Shown: positions 16,364 to 24,421 of the stretch, in pieces
Position numbering within the stretch: position 1 is the stretch's first letter
Layout: the number at the start of each line of letters is the position of its first letter
NCBI GenBank assembly: GCA_020636435.1
Contig: JACJXX010000002.1
Location: 620,001-684,000 of the forward strand
Source of the DNA: Lewinellaceae bacterium
Lineage (GTDB): Bacteria; Bacteroidota; Bacteroidia; Chitinophagales; Saprospiraceae
DNA length: 64,000 bases
Direction: 5' to 3'
Made by a program: the position numbers and the translations under genes
The notes under the pieces: model-generated
What the model was told of the DNA's origin: nothing
The model's input: the letters and a program-made list of their open reading frames with translations, nothing else
Databases searched by the model: none

Positions 16364-17338
16364 TTATTTTTTCATTAAAACCATTACCCCGAACACAAAA
16401 AAAGCCAGCAAAACCCACGCCAGCCGCCGGTCCATCCTCTTAATGGCCGGAATATCCGCCTTTTTCTTCAGGTGTCCCACTTTATTGCCCACCAGTATGG
16501 CCCGCAGCATGATGCACACGATGAGGGCGTAGCCCAGGAGGTAAATCTTGTCCATCAATACCATGTAGCCCACATCCGGCAGGGCGGAGCTGTAGGACTG
16601 CTGCAGGAAAACCGACGTCAGCAGCCCGCCGATGGGCAGCGAGATACGGGCGTCCAACTGAGCCGGATGGATGAACAAAGCGCCCAGGCTGGCGATGATG
16701 ACGATGAGCAGAGGCAGCATCAGCTTGAGCAGGAAGTAATTGAGGGGGCGGGAGATGGACAACTGAAAAGTAAAATTGCTGTATGCCGCCACCGCCTTCC
16801 CGCTTTCGCCGAAATTGCTCTGGTACTGATTCGTCCGGGTTTCCATGGCGCAGCCTTCGATATCCCAGCCGGGCATCTGGAGGCCCTCGCGAAAAAAGGC
16901 GCCGGAGCTGTCCGGCAAATAAACCAGAGAGTCCTGCGGATAATCGACATTCTCGATGTGGATATCCAGCCGGTGGCGATCCAACGGGAAATCGTACAGG
17001 TTGAAAGGGTGGTAGAAACGCCCTTCAATGCGCATGCCGTTGTACCAGTAGCCGTCGGCCAGCAACTCCGGCTCTTCGCTGAAATCTACCTGGGTAAAGC
17101 CCCACTTCTCCACCGAATTGACAAACTCGATGTTCATGGGGCTGCGCTCCCCTTTCCACTTAAACCAGAGGTAAAAGTCGGCGTTGAAGGAATGTTCGTT
17201 GATGTTCAGGTCGTACAGGTTCATCAGGTAAATGCCGGCATATACCTTCTCCTGCCCGGCATCGTCGGCAGGCTGGGAGGCAAGCGGCAGGGCCAGCAGA
17301 GCAGCCAGAAGCAGGAGCAAATTTCGCAGTGGAGCCAT
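16364..17338 (-). CDS. Pentameric ligand-gated ion channel (Cys-loop-like)
   Basis: A 324-residue inner-membrane channel subunit of the prokaryotic GLIC/ELIC type. The signal peptide (LLLLLAALLALPLA) is followed by a beta-rich extracellular domain with the conserved region FYHPFNLYDFPLDRHRLDIH (Pro in the Cys-loop position, no cysteine pair). Four membrane segments follow: FLLKLMLPLLIVIIASLGAL (M1), ISLPIGGLLTSVFLQQSY (M2), IYLLGYALIVCIMLRAI (M3) and AWVLLAFFVFGVMVLM (M4). The pore helix carries Ser, Thr and Gln rather than a Glu ring, so ion selectivity cannot be called. The downstream XisI gene starts four bases after its stop. Confidence 0.92.
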   Translation of the reverse strand: MAPLRNLLLLLAALLALPLASQPADDAGQEKVYAGIYLMNLYDLNINEHSFNADFYLWFKWKGERSPMNIEFVNSVEKWGFTQVDFSEEPELLADGYWYNGMRIEGRFYHPFNLYDFPLDRHRLDIHIENVDYPQDSLVYLPDSSGAFFREGLQMPGWDIEGCAMETRTNQYQSNFGESGKAVAAYSNFTFQLSISRPLNYFLLKLMLPLLIVIIASLGALFIHPAQLDARISLPIGGLLTSVFLQQSYSSALPDVGYMVLMDKIYLLGYALIVCIMLRAILVGNKVGHLKKKADIPAIKRMDRRLAWVLLAFFVFGVMVLMKK

Positions 17339-17406
17339 CGTTTGGTTTTGTCTGCGAAAATTAACACTACTTTGGCAATTACCGGCGAAATATTTTCACC
17401 CGGCTA

Positions 17407-17721
17407 GGGAGTGTCCAAACCGCCGTGCTTTTTAGTTTTAAACCGCAGGGGGCGCTGAGATACGCAGAGCGGCTACCTGTCTAACATTGGTCACACGGGT
17501 TGTTGTCCGTTACCTGTTGTCCGTTGACCGCTGTTGCAACTTGCTGGCTGCCAAACGTATGGCTGCCCAGCACAACGGACAACCATCAACGGGCAACCGA
17601 CAACTGACCAACCTTAGACGGATACCCCGCAGAGCGCGCAAGCACCTGGGGATCAAAATTTTACTCTGTGGTTCTCTGCGGTCAGAATAACGAGGGTTGG
17701 CACAGTTTTTTGAACACTCCC
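17407..17721. repeat. MITE-like element with 8-bp target duplication, family D
   Basis: A 315-bp stretch with terminal inverted repeats GGGAGTGTCCAAA (17407-17419) and TTTGAACACTCCC (17709-17721), one mismatch in 13. It is flanked by the direct repeat CCCGGCTA (17399-17406 and 17722-17729). The interior has no gene and contains further inverted pieces (GTTGTCCGTTG / CAACGGACAAC). Eight-base duplications are typical of several IS families; which transposase moves it is not visible. Confidence 0.7.
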
Positions 17722-17742
17722 CCCGGCTATGAAGGTTGCCAG

Positions 17743-17814
17743 CCATCCAGCCATCCAGCCATCCAACCATCTAACCATCTAACCATCTAACCATCCAACC
17801 ATCCAACCATCCAA
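17743..17814. repeat. Tandem 8-mer repeat CCATCYAR, nine units
   Basis: Nine back-to-back 8-base units of CCATCCAG, CCATCCAA or CCATCTAA. The same unit recurs at 51681-51772 and near 23038. It lies between the end of the DUF4249 gene and the MITE with the 8-bp duplication and does not appear to encode anything. Confidence 0.9.
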
Positions 17815-17831
17815 CACTTCCCCCCCCTTCC

Positions 17832-18677
17832 CTATATCTCAAACACCACCGTCCTCACCGCCTCTGCGCTAAAATACCCCAGCCCGCCATTGGTGACATT
17901 GCCCTTCACCTCCCCCGGGGTGCTGTCGAAGAGCGTACCACGCCATTCGGTTTCCGAAAACAGGGCGCGCAGGTACTGATAATAAGCAGCCGAAAGGCTG
18001 AACCGCTTTTGGGTAACGGTCCGGCCCGGATTAAACCCATAGAAGTGAGCCTCCTCGAAATTCATCAGGCCGTTCACTTCAATATTGGGGTGAGTGAAAA
18101 AGTTGAAGGTGTAGGCACCGGCGGTGTCTACGTCTACTCCGACCTGCAGGCCGAGCATTGAGGTGTTAACCGGCCGCAATAAAGTATCCGGCGGCCCAAC
18201 GATGACCTGCCACCGGTTGGCTTCCGGAAAGCCGAACTGATGGCGGCGGTATTCCATGGTGGAATGATCCACCTCGTCCACGAAGTCAACCGAAGTGAAA
18301 GGAGGAGGCACAGCCCTCATGGTGTCGGAAGCCTCGTACCGTTCCTCATTCCATTCAATTGCCAGGGTATACCCCTTTCCCGGCAAGCCGACCAGGCTAT
18401 CCGTTTTATACAGCCCGGCTTCTGTTTCCTCCAGGAAGAAGGTGTTGCTTCCATCTGTGATCGTTACCAGGGCGCCGGCCACTTTTTCGTAAGGTTCGCT
18501 ACCCCGGTAATCGCTACTCAGGCTCAGTTTGACCTCATGGCGCCGGTACTCGCTGGTAATGCCTCCTTCAACTACCAGGCGGGCTTCCGTGGCATAGTGG
18601 CCCAGTTCTATCTCTTCCTGGCAAGCAGGCAGGAATAACAGCGAAAGCAAGAGGAGCAATAAATTTATTCGATTCAT
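17832..18677 (-). CDS. DUF4249-family lipoprotein
   Basis: A 281-residue lipoprotein (signal LLLLLSLLFLPAC). It matches the DUF4249 pattern: ARLVVEGGITSEYRRHEVKL, GALVTITDGSNTFFLEET, GLPGKGYTLAIEWNEERYEA and SFVDEV-like segments. Members are encoded directly after TonB-dependent receptors with an N-terminal STN or carboxypeptidase-regulatory domain and probably act as the surface lipoprotein partner in substrate uptake. Its ATG lies four bases after the receptor stop, so the pair are in one operon. The substrate is unknown. Confidence 0.88.
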   Translation of the reverse strand: MNRINLLLLLLSLLFLPACQEEIELGHYATEARLVVEGGITSEYRRHEVKLSLSSDYRGSEPYEKVAGALVTITDGSNTFFLEETEAGLYKTDSLVGLPGKGYTLAIEWNEERYEASDTMRAVPPPFTSVDFVDEVDHSTMEYRRHQFGFPEANRWQVIVGPPDTLLRPVNTSMLGLQVGVDVDTAGAYTFNFFTHPNIEVNGLMNFEEAHFYGFNPGRTVTQKRFSLSAAYYQYLRALFSETEWRGTLFDSTPGEVKGNVTNGGLGYFSAEAVRTVVFEI

Positions 18678-18681
18678 CGGA

Positions 18682-21279
18682 TCAGAATTTGAAGTTGTAA
18701 GAAATGGAAGGGATCAGCCCGAAGATGTAGGTTTTCGTGGCCCTCACATCCGTAGGGTCCGGCACGTTGCCCGTTGCCCGGTCGCGCACGGGCAGCAGGT
18801 CAACGCTCAGGGCATTCTTGCGGTAGTAAGCATTATATAGCGAAAAAACCCAGTAAGAGCCGTTGCGGCGGTTGGGCTTTGGTTTCGCTTTGAGGGTAGC
18901 GCTCAGGTCCAGCCGGTGATAATCGGGCAGGCGGCGGCCGTTGCGTTCGCCGTAAATGGGCACGATGGTTTCTCCCTGTTGAAAACTGCCGATGGGCAGG
19001 TTGACGGCCTTGCCCGTCGTGTACTGCCAGTTGGCGGAAAATAGCCAGCGGGGCGAAACTTCGTACTGCAACACCAATTCTGCTTCGTGCGGAATGTCGT
19101 AGTAGGCGGGATATTCCCTGCCGTTATTTATGCCGGCAATGGTTCGAAAGGTCCGGCTGTAGGCATAGCTCAGCCAGCCCTGCAGGCGCCCTTTGCGCCG
19201 GGCCAGCATCACCTCCACGCCATAAGCTCTGCCATTGCCCCGGCGCACCTCCCCTTCCAGGTAAGGGTTCTGAATGAGGGCAGCGTGATCGGCAAAATCC
19301 ACCTGCCCGTCCAGCCATTTGTAGTAAGTTTCCAGCGAAAACTCGTAAGTATTGTCTTGGAAATTATGAAAATACCCCACCGATATTTGATCGGCGCTTT
19401 GCATGGGTATATTGGGCCCGCTGGGCATCCAGATGTAGAAGGCGCTAAAGGAGTTGATGGCGTTGCGCAACTCCTGCTGGTACTGCACCGTCCGGCTGTA
19501 ACTGGCCTTTAGGGAAGACTGCCCGGCAAGCTGATACCGCAGGTTGATCCGGGGGGAAAGGCCGTAGAAGTGGTGGTAAAACCCGCCGCCCTGCCGGGTG
19601 GAATCTTTCAACTGGTAGGCGTTGTCGAATTGGTAAATGGTAGTCTTCCCAAAATTCTGATACAGGCTAAACCGCAGGCCGTACTCCAGGGCCAGGCGCT
19701 CGTTGGGCGTCCACTCGTGCCCCAGGTAAAGCGCCGTTTCCAAAGCTTTCTGCGCCGGGGCCGCCAGCAGGCGCCCCTCCGTTTCGCGCCCGGGCTCAAA
19801 GCGGTGAACGATGGCGTTGGCACCAAACTTCAGCCTGCTGCCCGGCCGCAGGTACCAGCTGAAGCCCGCTTTGGCGTTGAGGTCTTCCACCCCGCTTTCC
19901 CAGTTGAAAGTCGTCACCCCTTCGATAAAATTCTCGATGTAGTAATCATATCGGCTATATATAAAGGAAAAATTGGCGAATAGGTTGGCGCTGAAAATGT
20001 GGTTCCAGCGCAAAGTACCGGTGGTGTTTCCCCAGTTGTTCTCATACTGGTCGAAGAATCGGAATACATCGCGCCCGAAGTATCCGGAGAGGAAAAGATG
20101 GTTGTTCTCGTTGAGTTTGAAATTCAGTTTGGCGTTGGCGTCATAAAAATTGACCTTGTTTCCGCCGTTATCCGAAGAAAGCAAAAGGTATATATCCGGA
20201 TAAGTGCGCCGGCCCGAGATCATGAAGGAACTCTTATCCTTTTGTACCGGCCCTTCCAGGTGCAGGCGGGCAGCCAGCAGCCCGATACCGCCTTCCATGC
20301 CAAATTGTTCTTTATTGCCTTCTTTCATCCGCAGGTCGACGACAGAGGACAGGCGGCCGCCGTATTCTACCGGAAAGCCTGCTTTGTACAATTCCATGTG
20401 GCGTATAGCGTCGGCATTGAAGGCGGAGAAGAAGCCCAGCAGGTGGGCGGGGTTGTATACGGGCGCCTCGTCCAGCAGGATGAGGTTCTGGTCGATGTTG
20501 CCGCCGCGGACGTATAGCCCCGAGGAGCCTTCCCCCACCGACTTTACCCCTGGCAGCATCTGGGCCATTTTCAGCACGTCCGGTTCGCCGCCGATGGCAG
20601 GCAGGGTTTTGAGCTGCTGCACATCCAGCCGGTGTTTGCCCATCGCCGTACTTACAACTTGCTCTTCCTCCGGCCGCCCCCAAACGACCACCTCCGCCAG
20701 TTGCTCCGCGCGGGCCTCCAGAGCGATATCTACCCTTTTGTCTTCCTGTACTTCCATTTCCACCTCTTTGGACGAATAGCCAATGTAGGAGCCGCGAAAA
20801 TGGTACGTTCCCGGCGGAAGGGTTAGGGCAAAGAAACCGTATACATTGGTTGTGGTTCCTGCTTCCGGCAACTCCTTCACCTGTAGGGTGGCGCCGATGA
20901 GCGCTTCCCCGCTAGCTTCGTCCCGAATGTAGCCATTGATCGTTTGCCGGCTGGGGGGCGGGCTCTTGTCTTCCAGAATATGGATGCGCTTCCCGATCAC
21001 TTCAAAACGAATGTGCCGCCCCTGGAAGATTCGCCGGAGGACGGCCTCCAGGGGTTCCTCCCTGGCGCTGAGGGCAAGCGGCGCCGCTCCATCCGGCAGC
21101 AGGGCCGACGAATATGCTAAGGTGTAACCCGAAGCCATTTCTACGACCTTCAATGCCTCGGACGCAGTGAGGCGCCCGGTTTCGAAACTGATCTTTTGTT
21201 GGAGTGGGTTGGCTTCCTGCCCAAATGCCATTATCGGAAACAGCAAAAGCAACGCCACCCATGTTTTGGGTGATTTCAT
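18682..21279 (-). CDS. TonB-dependent outer-membrane receptor with STN signalling domain
   Basis: An 865-residue receptor. After the signal peptide (ending MAFG) comes an STN/secretin-like domain (SFETGRLTASEALKVVEMAS, about residues 30-100), then a carboxypeptidase-regulatory-like domain (INGYIRDEASGEALIGATLQ), a plug (GGEPDVLKMAQMLPGVKSVG, GLYVRGGNIDQNLILLDEAP) and a 22-strand barrel ending PSISYNFKF. The STN domain fits transenvelope signalling to the FecR protein encoded just upstream, as in FecA-type systems. The substrate could be an iron complex or a glycan or peptide; the sequence does not decide. The start follows the FecR stop by 29 bases. Confidence 0.93.
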   Translation of the reverse strand: MKSPKTWVALLLLFPIMAFGQEANPLQQKISFETGRLTASEALKVVEMASGYTLAYSSALLPDGAAPLALSAREEPLEAVLRRIFQGRHIRFEVIGKRIHILEDKSPPPSRQTINGYIRDEASGEALIGATLQVKELPEAGTTTNVYGFFALTLPPGTYHFRGSYIGYSSKEVEMEVQEDKRVDIALEARAEQLAEVVVWGRPEEEQVVSTAMGKHRLDVQQLKTLPAIGGEPDVLKMAQMLPGVKSVGEGSSGLYVRGGNIDQNLILLDEAPVYNPAHLLGFFSAFNADAIRHMELYKAGFPVEYGGRLSSVVDLRMKEGNKEQFGMEGGIGLLAARLHLEGPVQKDKSSFMISGRRTYPDIYLLLSSDNGGNKVNFYDANAKLNFKLNENNHLFLSGYFGRDVFRFFDQYENNWGNTTGTLRWNHIFSANLFANFSFIYSRYDYYIENFIEGVTTFNWESGVEDLNAKAGFSWYLRPGSRLKFGANAIVHRFEPGRETEGRLLAAPAQKALETALYLGHEWTPNERLALEYGLRFSLYQNFGKTTIYQFDNAYQLKDSTRQGGGFYHHFYGLSPRINLRYQLAGQSSLKASYSRTVQYQQELRNAINSFSAFYIWMPSGPNIPMQSADQISVGYFHNFQDNTYEFSLETYYKWLDGQVDFADHAALIQNPYLEGEVRRGNGRAYGVEVMLARRKGRLQGWLSYAYSRTFRTIAGINNGREYPAYYDIPHEAELVLQYEVSPRWLFSANWQYTTGKAVNLPIGSFQQGETIVPIYGERNGRRLPDYHRLDLSATLKAKPKPNRRNGSYWVFSLYNAYYRKNALSVDLLPVRDRATGNVPDPTDVRATKTYIFGLIPSISYNFKF

Positions 21280-21308
21280 GGTTTTGTAGATTGTTTTTGA
21301 AGTTCATT

Positions 21309-22271
21309 TTAGTTACAGCCTTCCCCTTTGAGCAGTATGGCCTGGCCTTCCCGTTCCCATTCGATCTCAAAAAGAGCGCTCAGCGTTTGCAGCACGGATT
21401 CCAGGGGTTCCTCGTCGAAACTTGCCGTGAAGCGGCATTCAGACAGTTGTGGGTTCTCCAGTTCCAGTTGTGCGCCGTACGCCTCGTTCAGAAGTACAGC
21501 CGCTTCTCCCAGGCTGGCATCCTGAAAATCCAGTTTCCGGGTTCTCCAGGCGATGCGGTTGGCGGCGTTGGGGGCCATCGGTTTCAATTGGCCGCTGGCT
21601 TTGTTGAGAACCGCGCCTTCGCCTTTTTGCAGCACCATCTGCTGTCCTGCCGCCCCATTCGGATAGAAAGCCACCCTGCCGGAGTTGACCTGCACCCATG
21701 CCGTGCTGCTGTCCGGATAGGCCATCACGCCAAAGGAAGTGCCGAGGACGCGGACGGTGGCTTCACCGGTTTCAATAAGAAACGGCCGGGCTTCGTCGCG
21801 GGCCACCTCAAAGTAGGCTTCCCCGGCTAAGCGGACCAGCCTTTGTTTTCCCTCAAAAGACTCCGGATAATACAATACCGAGTTCTTTTTCAGCCAAACC
21901 TCGCTGCCGTCGGGCAGCATCACCGCCTCGGTTGCTGGTTGCGCTCCTTGCCTGGCCTCCAGTTGTGGGATGGGCTGGAAAGTATTCCACATCCAATATC
22001 CCGCCAGAAAAAGCAATACCGTTGCCGCAATTCTTCCCAGTACCGGCAACAGGCGCAACGGCCGGCGGGTGCGGCTGCGCACTTTTCTCCAGGCCGCTTC
22101 CACTTCCGGAGGCTCGGGCTGCAATGCCTTGCCGGAAGCCTCCCACAGGCGCTGCACCCGCTGAAATTGCCGGCGGTTGTCCGGGCTGGCGGCTATCCAG
22201 ACCTCCATGGCTTCGCGCTCTGTCTCCGTGGCGTGGCCGTTGAGGTAGTCGATGATGTCGGGGTAGTCCAT
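21309..22271 (-). CDS. FecR-family anti-sigma factor
   Basis: A 320-residue regulator with a cytosolic N-terminus (MDYPDIIDYLNGHATETERE), one membrane helix (IAATVLLFLAGYWMW, about residues 85-99) and a periplasmic FecR domain (ATEAVMLPDGSEVWLKKNSV, ARPFLIETGEATVRVLGTSF). It ends with a DUF4974-like fold (RKLDFQDASLGEAAVLLNEA). It should hold the ECF sigma factor encoded upstream and release it when the STN receptor downstream binds substrate. Gene order sigma, FecR, receptor, DUF4249 is the standard Bacteroidota arrangement. Confidence 0.93.
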   Translation of the reverse strand: MDYPDIIDYLNGHATETEREAMEVWIAASPDNRRQFQRVQRLWEASGKALQPEPPEVEAAWRKVRSRTRRPLRLLPVLGRIAATVLLFLAGYWMWNTFQPIPQLEARQGAQPATEAVMLPDGSEVWLKKNSVLYYPESFEGKQRLVRLAGEAYFEVARDEARPFLIETGEATVRVLGTSFGVMAYPDSSTAWVQVNSGRVAFYPNGAAGQQMVLQKGEGAVLNKASGQLKPMAPNAANRIAWRTRKLDFQDASLGEAAVLLNEAYGAQLELENPQLSECRFTASFDEEPLESVLQTLSALFEIEWEREGQAILLKGEGCN

Positions 22272-22345
22272 TTCTTGTGATTTTCAACTATAAGACAAGG
22301 GAGATGATGGGGAGGGGGAAAGAGGAGGGATATTTTTTATTTTTG

Positions 22346-22370
22346 ATTTGCGATTTGCGATTTGCGATTT
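22346..22370. repeat. Short tandem repeat ATTTGCG
   Basis: Three to four copies of a 7-base unit (ATTTGCG) followed by ATTTTTG, in the gap between the sigma-factor and FecR genes. It may affect the spacing between them but encodes nothing. Confidence 0.7.
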
Positions 22371-22378
22371 TTGATGTC

Positions 22379-22939
22379 CTACCAGCACCAGAGCCCCAGC
22401 CAGAACATGGCTTCCCAGTGCCGCCCCAGGAAATCCCGCAGCTTGCGCAGGGCGATCTTCACCTGCGACTTGATGGTCTCTTTGGAAATGCCGAGTTCTT
22501 CTGCAATTTCGTCATAGGTAAGGCCGCCCTGGCGGCTGAGTTGGAAAATGGTGCGGCATTGGCTGGGCAAGGTAGCAATGCCCTGTTGCAGCAGTTGAAT
22601 GAGCGTTTCCTGGCCCAGCTCGTCTTCCGCTGCTTCAGCCATTACAGGAGTTGCCGGATCGAGGGGAAGCGGCGCCTCCCTGGCCCACCGGCTGTTGAGG
22701 TGGTTGATCGCGCGGTTGCGCACCGCAGCGTAGAGGTAAGCTTTAACAGAAGTGGAAATCCGCAGTTCCTCCCTTTTTTCCCATAGCCTCACAAAAACAT
22801 CCTGCACCGCTTCTTCTGCATCTTCCCGGCGCCAAAGATAACGGCAGGCGTAATAATACAACTCCTCGTAGTACTGCCGGAACAGTTTTTCGAAGGCCGC
22901 CTGGCTCAGGCCACGGAGAGAATGTGGTTCCTCTTCCAT
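22379..22939 (-). CDS. ECF-family RNA polymerase sigma factor
   Basis: A 186-residue sigma-70 family protein. Region 2 reads AAFEKLFRQYYEELYYYACR and EDAEEAVQDVFVRLWEKREE; region 4 reads LPSQCRTIFQLSRQGGLTYD followed by EIAEELGISKETIKSQVKIA. The short linker and length are typical for FecI-like factors. It heads the operon FecR, TonB receptor, DUF4249 and should direct their transcription when released by FecR. A hydrophobic tail (EAMFWLGLWCW) follows region 4. Confidence 0.94.
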   Translation of the reverse strand: MEEEPHSLRGLSQAAFEKLFRQYYEELYYYACRYLWRREDAEEAVQDVFVRLWEKREELRISTSVKAYLYAAVRNRAINHLNSRWAREAPLPLDPATPVMAEAAEDELGQETLIQLLQQGIATLPSQCRTIFQLSRQGGLTYDEIAEELGISKETIKSQVKIALRKLRDFLGRHWEAMFWLGLWCW

Positions 22940-23015
22940 TCTGTAAATATAGGAATTCCTCTCTCTTTTCTAAAAACGAAGGCCTGCATAACAATATAGC
23001 TACCCAACCATTTCA

Positions 23016-23034
23016 CCCTGAGCTTGTCGAAGGG
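23016..23034. repeat. Dispersed repeat CCCTTCGACAAGCTCAGGG
   Basis: One 19-base copy, minus orientation, of the repeat that appears three times at 33881-33963 and once, altered, inside the propeller gene at 3246-3269. It lies in the short gap downstream of the M20 gene, followed by CCATCCAA-type units. Confidence 0.8.
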
Positions 23035-23054
23035 CAACCATCCAACCATGCCCC

Positions 23055-24245
23055 CTACCCCCCCAACTCCTTCACCGCCATCCAGGCCATCAGGCCGATG
23101 CTAATCGCCAGGCAATCCTCGTCGACATCGAAAGTATTGGTATGGATGGGCGAGGTAATGCCCCGGGCGGGGTTGCCGGTGCCCAAGCGGTAGAAGCAGG
23201 CCGGCATTTCCTGGGAGTAGTAGGCAAAGTCCTCGGCGGTCATGCGGATGGGCAATTCCACCACATTTTCTTTGCCCAGGTATTCTTCGGCGTAGCGGAA
23301 AGCCTTAGTGGTCAGTTCCTCATTGTTGAAAAGCACCGGGTAGCCCACGAGTATGTCGAGTTCGCAGGAACCGCCCATGCTTTCGGCCATGCCCTCCGCC
23401 ATGCGCTTCATGCGTTGGTGGGCTTCGAAGCGCCAGCGTTCGTCCATGGTGCGGAAGGTGCCTTTAAGCTTGACCTCATTGGGGATGATGTTGGTCGCGC
23501 CGCCGGTAGAGGCGATGTAGCCGAAGGTCAACACCGAAGGCAAGGCAGGGTCGGCATAACGGCTGATGACCTGCTGTAGGGCGGTGAGTATATGGGCGGT
23601 AATCAGGATGGGATCGATGCAATCCTGAGGAAGGGCGCCGTGCCCGCCTTTGCCCTTCACCGTCATGTAGAGTTCGTCGGCAGAGGCCATGTAATTGCCG
23701 GCGCGCATCCCGACCTTGCCTACTTCGAGCGGCGGGTGTACGTGCTGCCCCAGGATGCTGGCCGGCCGGGGGTTTTCCAACACGCCTTCTTTGATCATAA
23801 TGGAGGCGCCGCCGGGCAGGCGTTCCTCCGCAGGCTGGAAGATGAGCTTGACCGTGCCTTCGAATTCCTTTCTCAGGTCATTCAGGATGCGGGCGGCGCC
23901 GAGCAGGGAGGAGGTGTGCACGTCGTGCCCGCAGGCGTGCATAATGCCCGGCTTTTGAGATTTATAGGGCACCTGGTTGGCCTCCTCGATGGGCAGGGCG
24001 TCGATGTCGGCGCGCAAGGCTACCACGCGCTTGCCGGGGTTCTGGCCTTCGATCAGGCCCACCACGCCATTGTCGGCCACCCCGTGCTGGTGAGGGATGC
24101 CGTATTCCTGCAGTTGTTGCGAAATGTATTTGCCCGTTTCCACTTCTTCATAAGACAGTTCCGGGTTTTGATGCAAATGGCGGCGGATGCCGATGACATC
24201 CTGGTGGTAGGTATTGGCTAACTTCTGGATCTTGTCTTTTAGCAT
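23055..24245 (-). CDS. M20-family amidohydrolase
   Basis: A 396-residue metallo-amidohydrolase of the N-acyl-amino-acid (hippurate) hydrolase type. It shows the family's opening IGIRRHLHQNPELSYEEVET, the metal-binding MHACGHDVHTSSLLGAARIL, and RVVALRADIDALPIEEA. The dimerisation domain has KGKGGHGALPQDCIDPILIT, and the end reads RMTAEDFAYYSQEMPACFYR followed by IHTNTFDVDEDCLAISIGLM. It should remove acyl groups from amino acids in the cytoplasm. There is no signal peptide. It is probably transcribed alone; a hairpin follows upstream toward the permease gene. Confidence 0.92.
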   Translation of the reverse strand: MLKDKIQKLANTYHQDVIGIRRHLHQNPELSYEEVETGKYISQQLQEYGIPHQHGVADNGVVGLIEGQNPGKRVVALRADIDALPIEEANQVPYKSQKPGIMHACGHDVHTSSLLGAARILNDLRKEFEGTVKLIFQPAEERLPGGASIMIKEGVLENPRPASILGQHVHPPLEVGKVGMRAGNYMASADELYMTVKGKGGHGALPQDCIDPILITAHILTALQQVISRYADPALPSVLTFGYIASTGGATNIIPNEVKLKGTFRTMDERWRFEAHQRMKRMAEGMAESMGGSCELDILVGYPVLFNNEELTTKAFRYAEEYLGKENVVELPIRMTAEDFAYYSQEMPACFYRLGTGNPARGITSPIHTNTFDVDEDCLAISIGLMAWMAVKELGG

Positions 24246-24271
24246 AGCATTTTTTCTAAAGCATTGATTTT

Positions 24272-24361
24272 AAAAACAACTTCATCATTCGGCGGGGCGG
24301 TCCTCCCATTTCAAGGGAAGTTAGAGGGGTTCCAGTGAAGGCGAATGATGAAGTTGTTTTT
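24272..24361. repeat. 20-bp perfect inverted repeat, 90-bp hairpin element
   Basis: Arms AAAAACAACTTCATCATTCG and the exact reverse complement CGAATGATGAAGTTGTTTTT enclose 50 bases. The layout (A-run, long perfect stem, T-run) resembles the 104-bp structure at 2387-2490, though the arms differ in sequence. It lies between the permease gene and the M20 gene, both on the minus strand, and could end transcription of the permease; no target duplication was found. Confidence 0.8.
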
Positions 24362-24421
24362 TTTACCTCCATTAAATAACTTATTCCTTCTGCAAATGTG
24401 CTAAAATATTGCGTAATTCTT

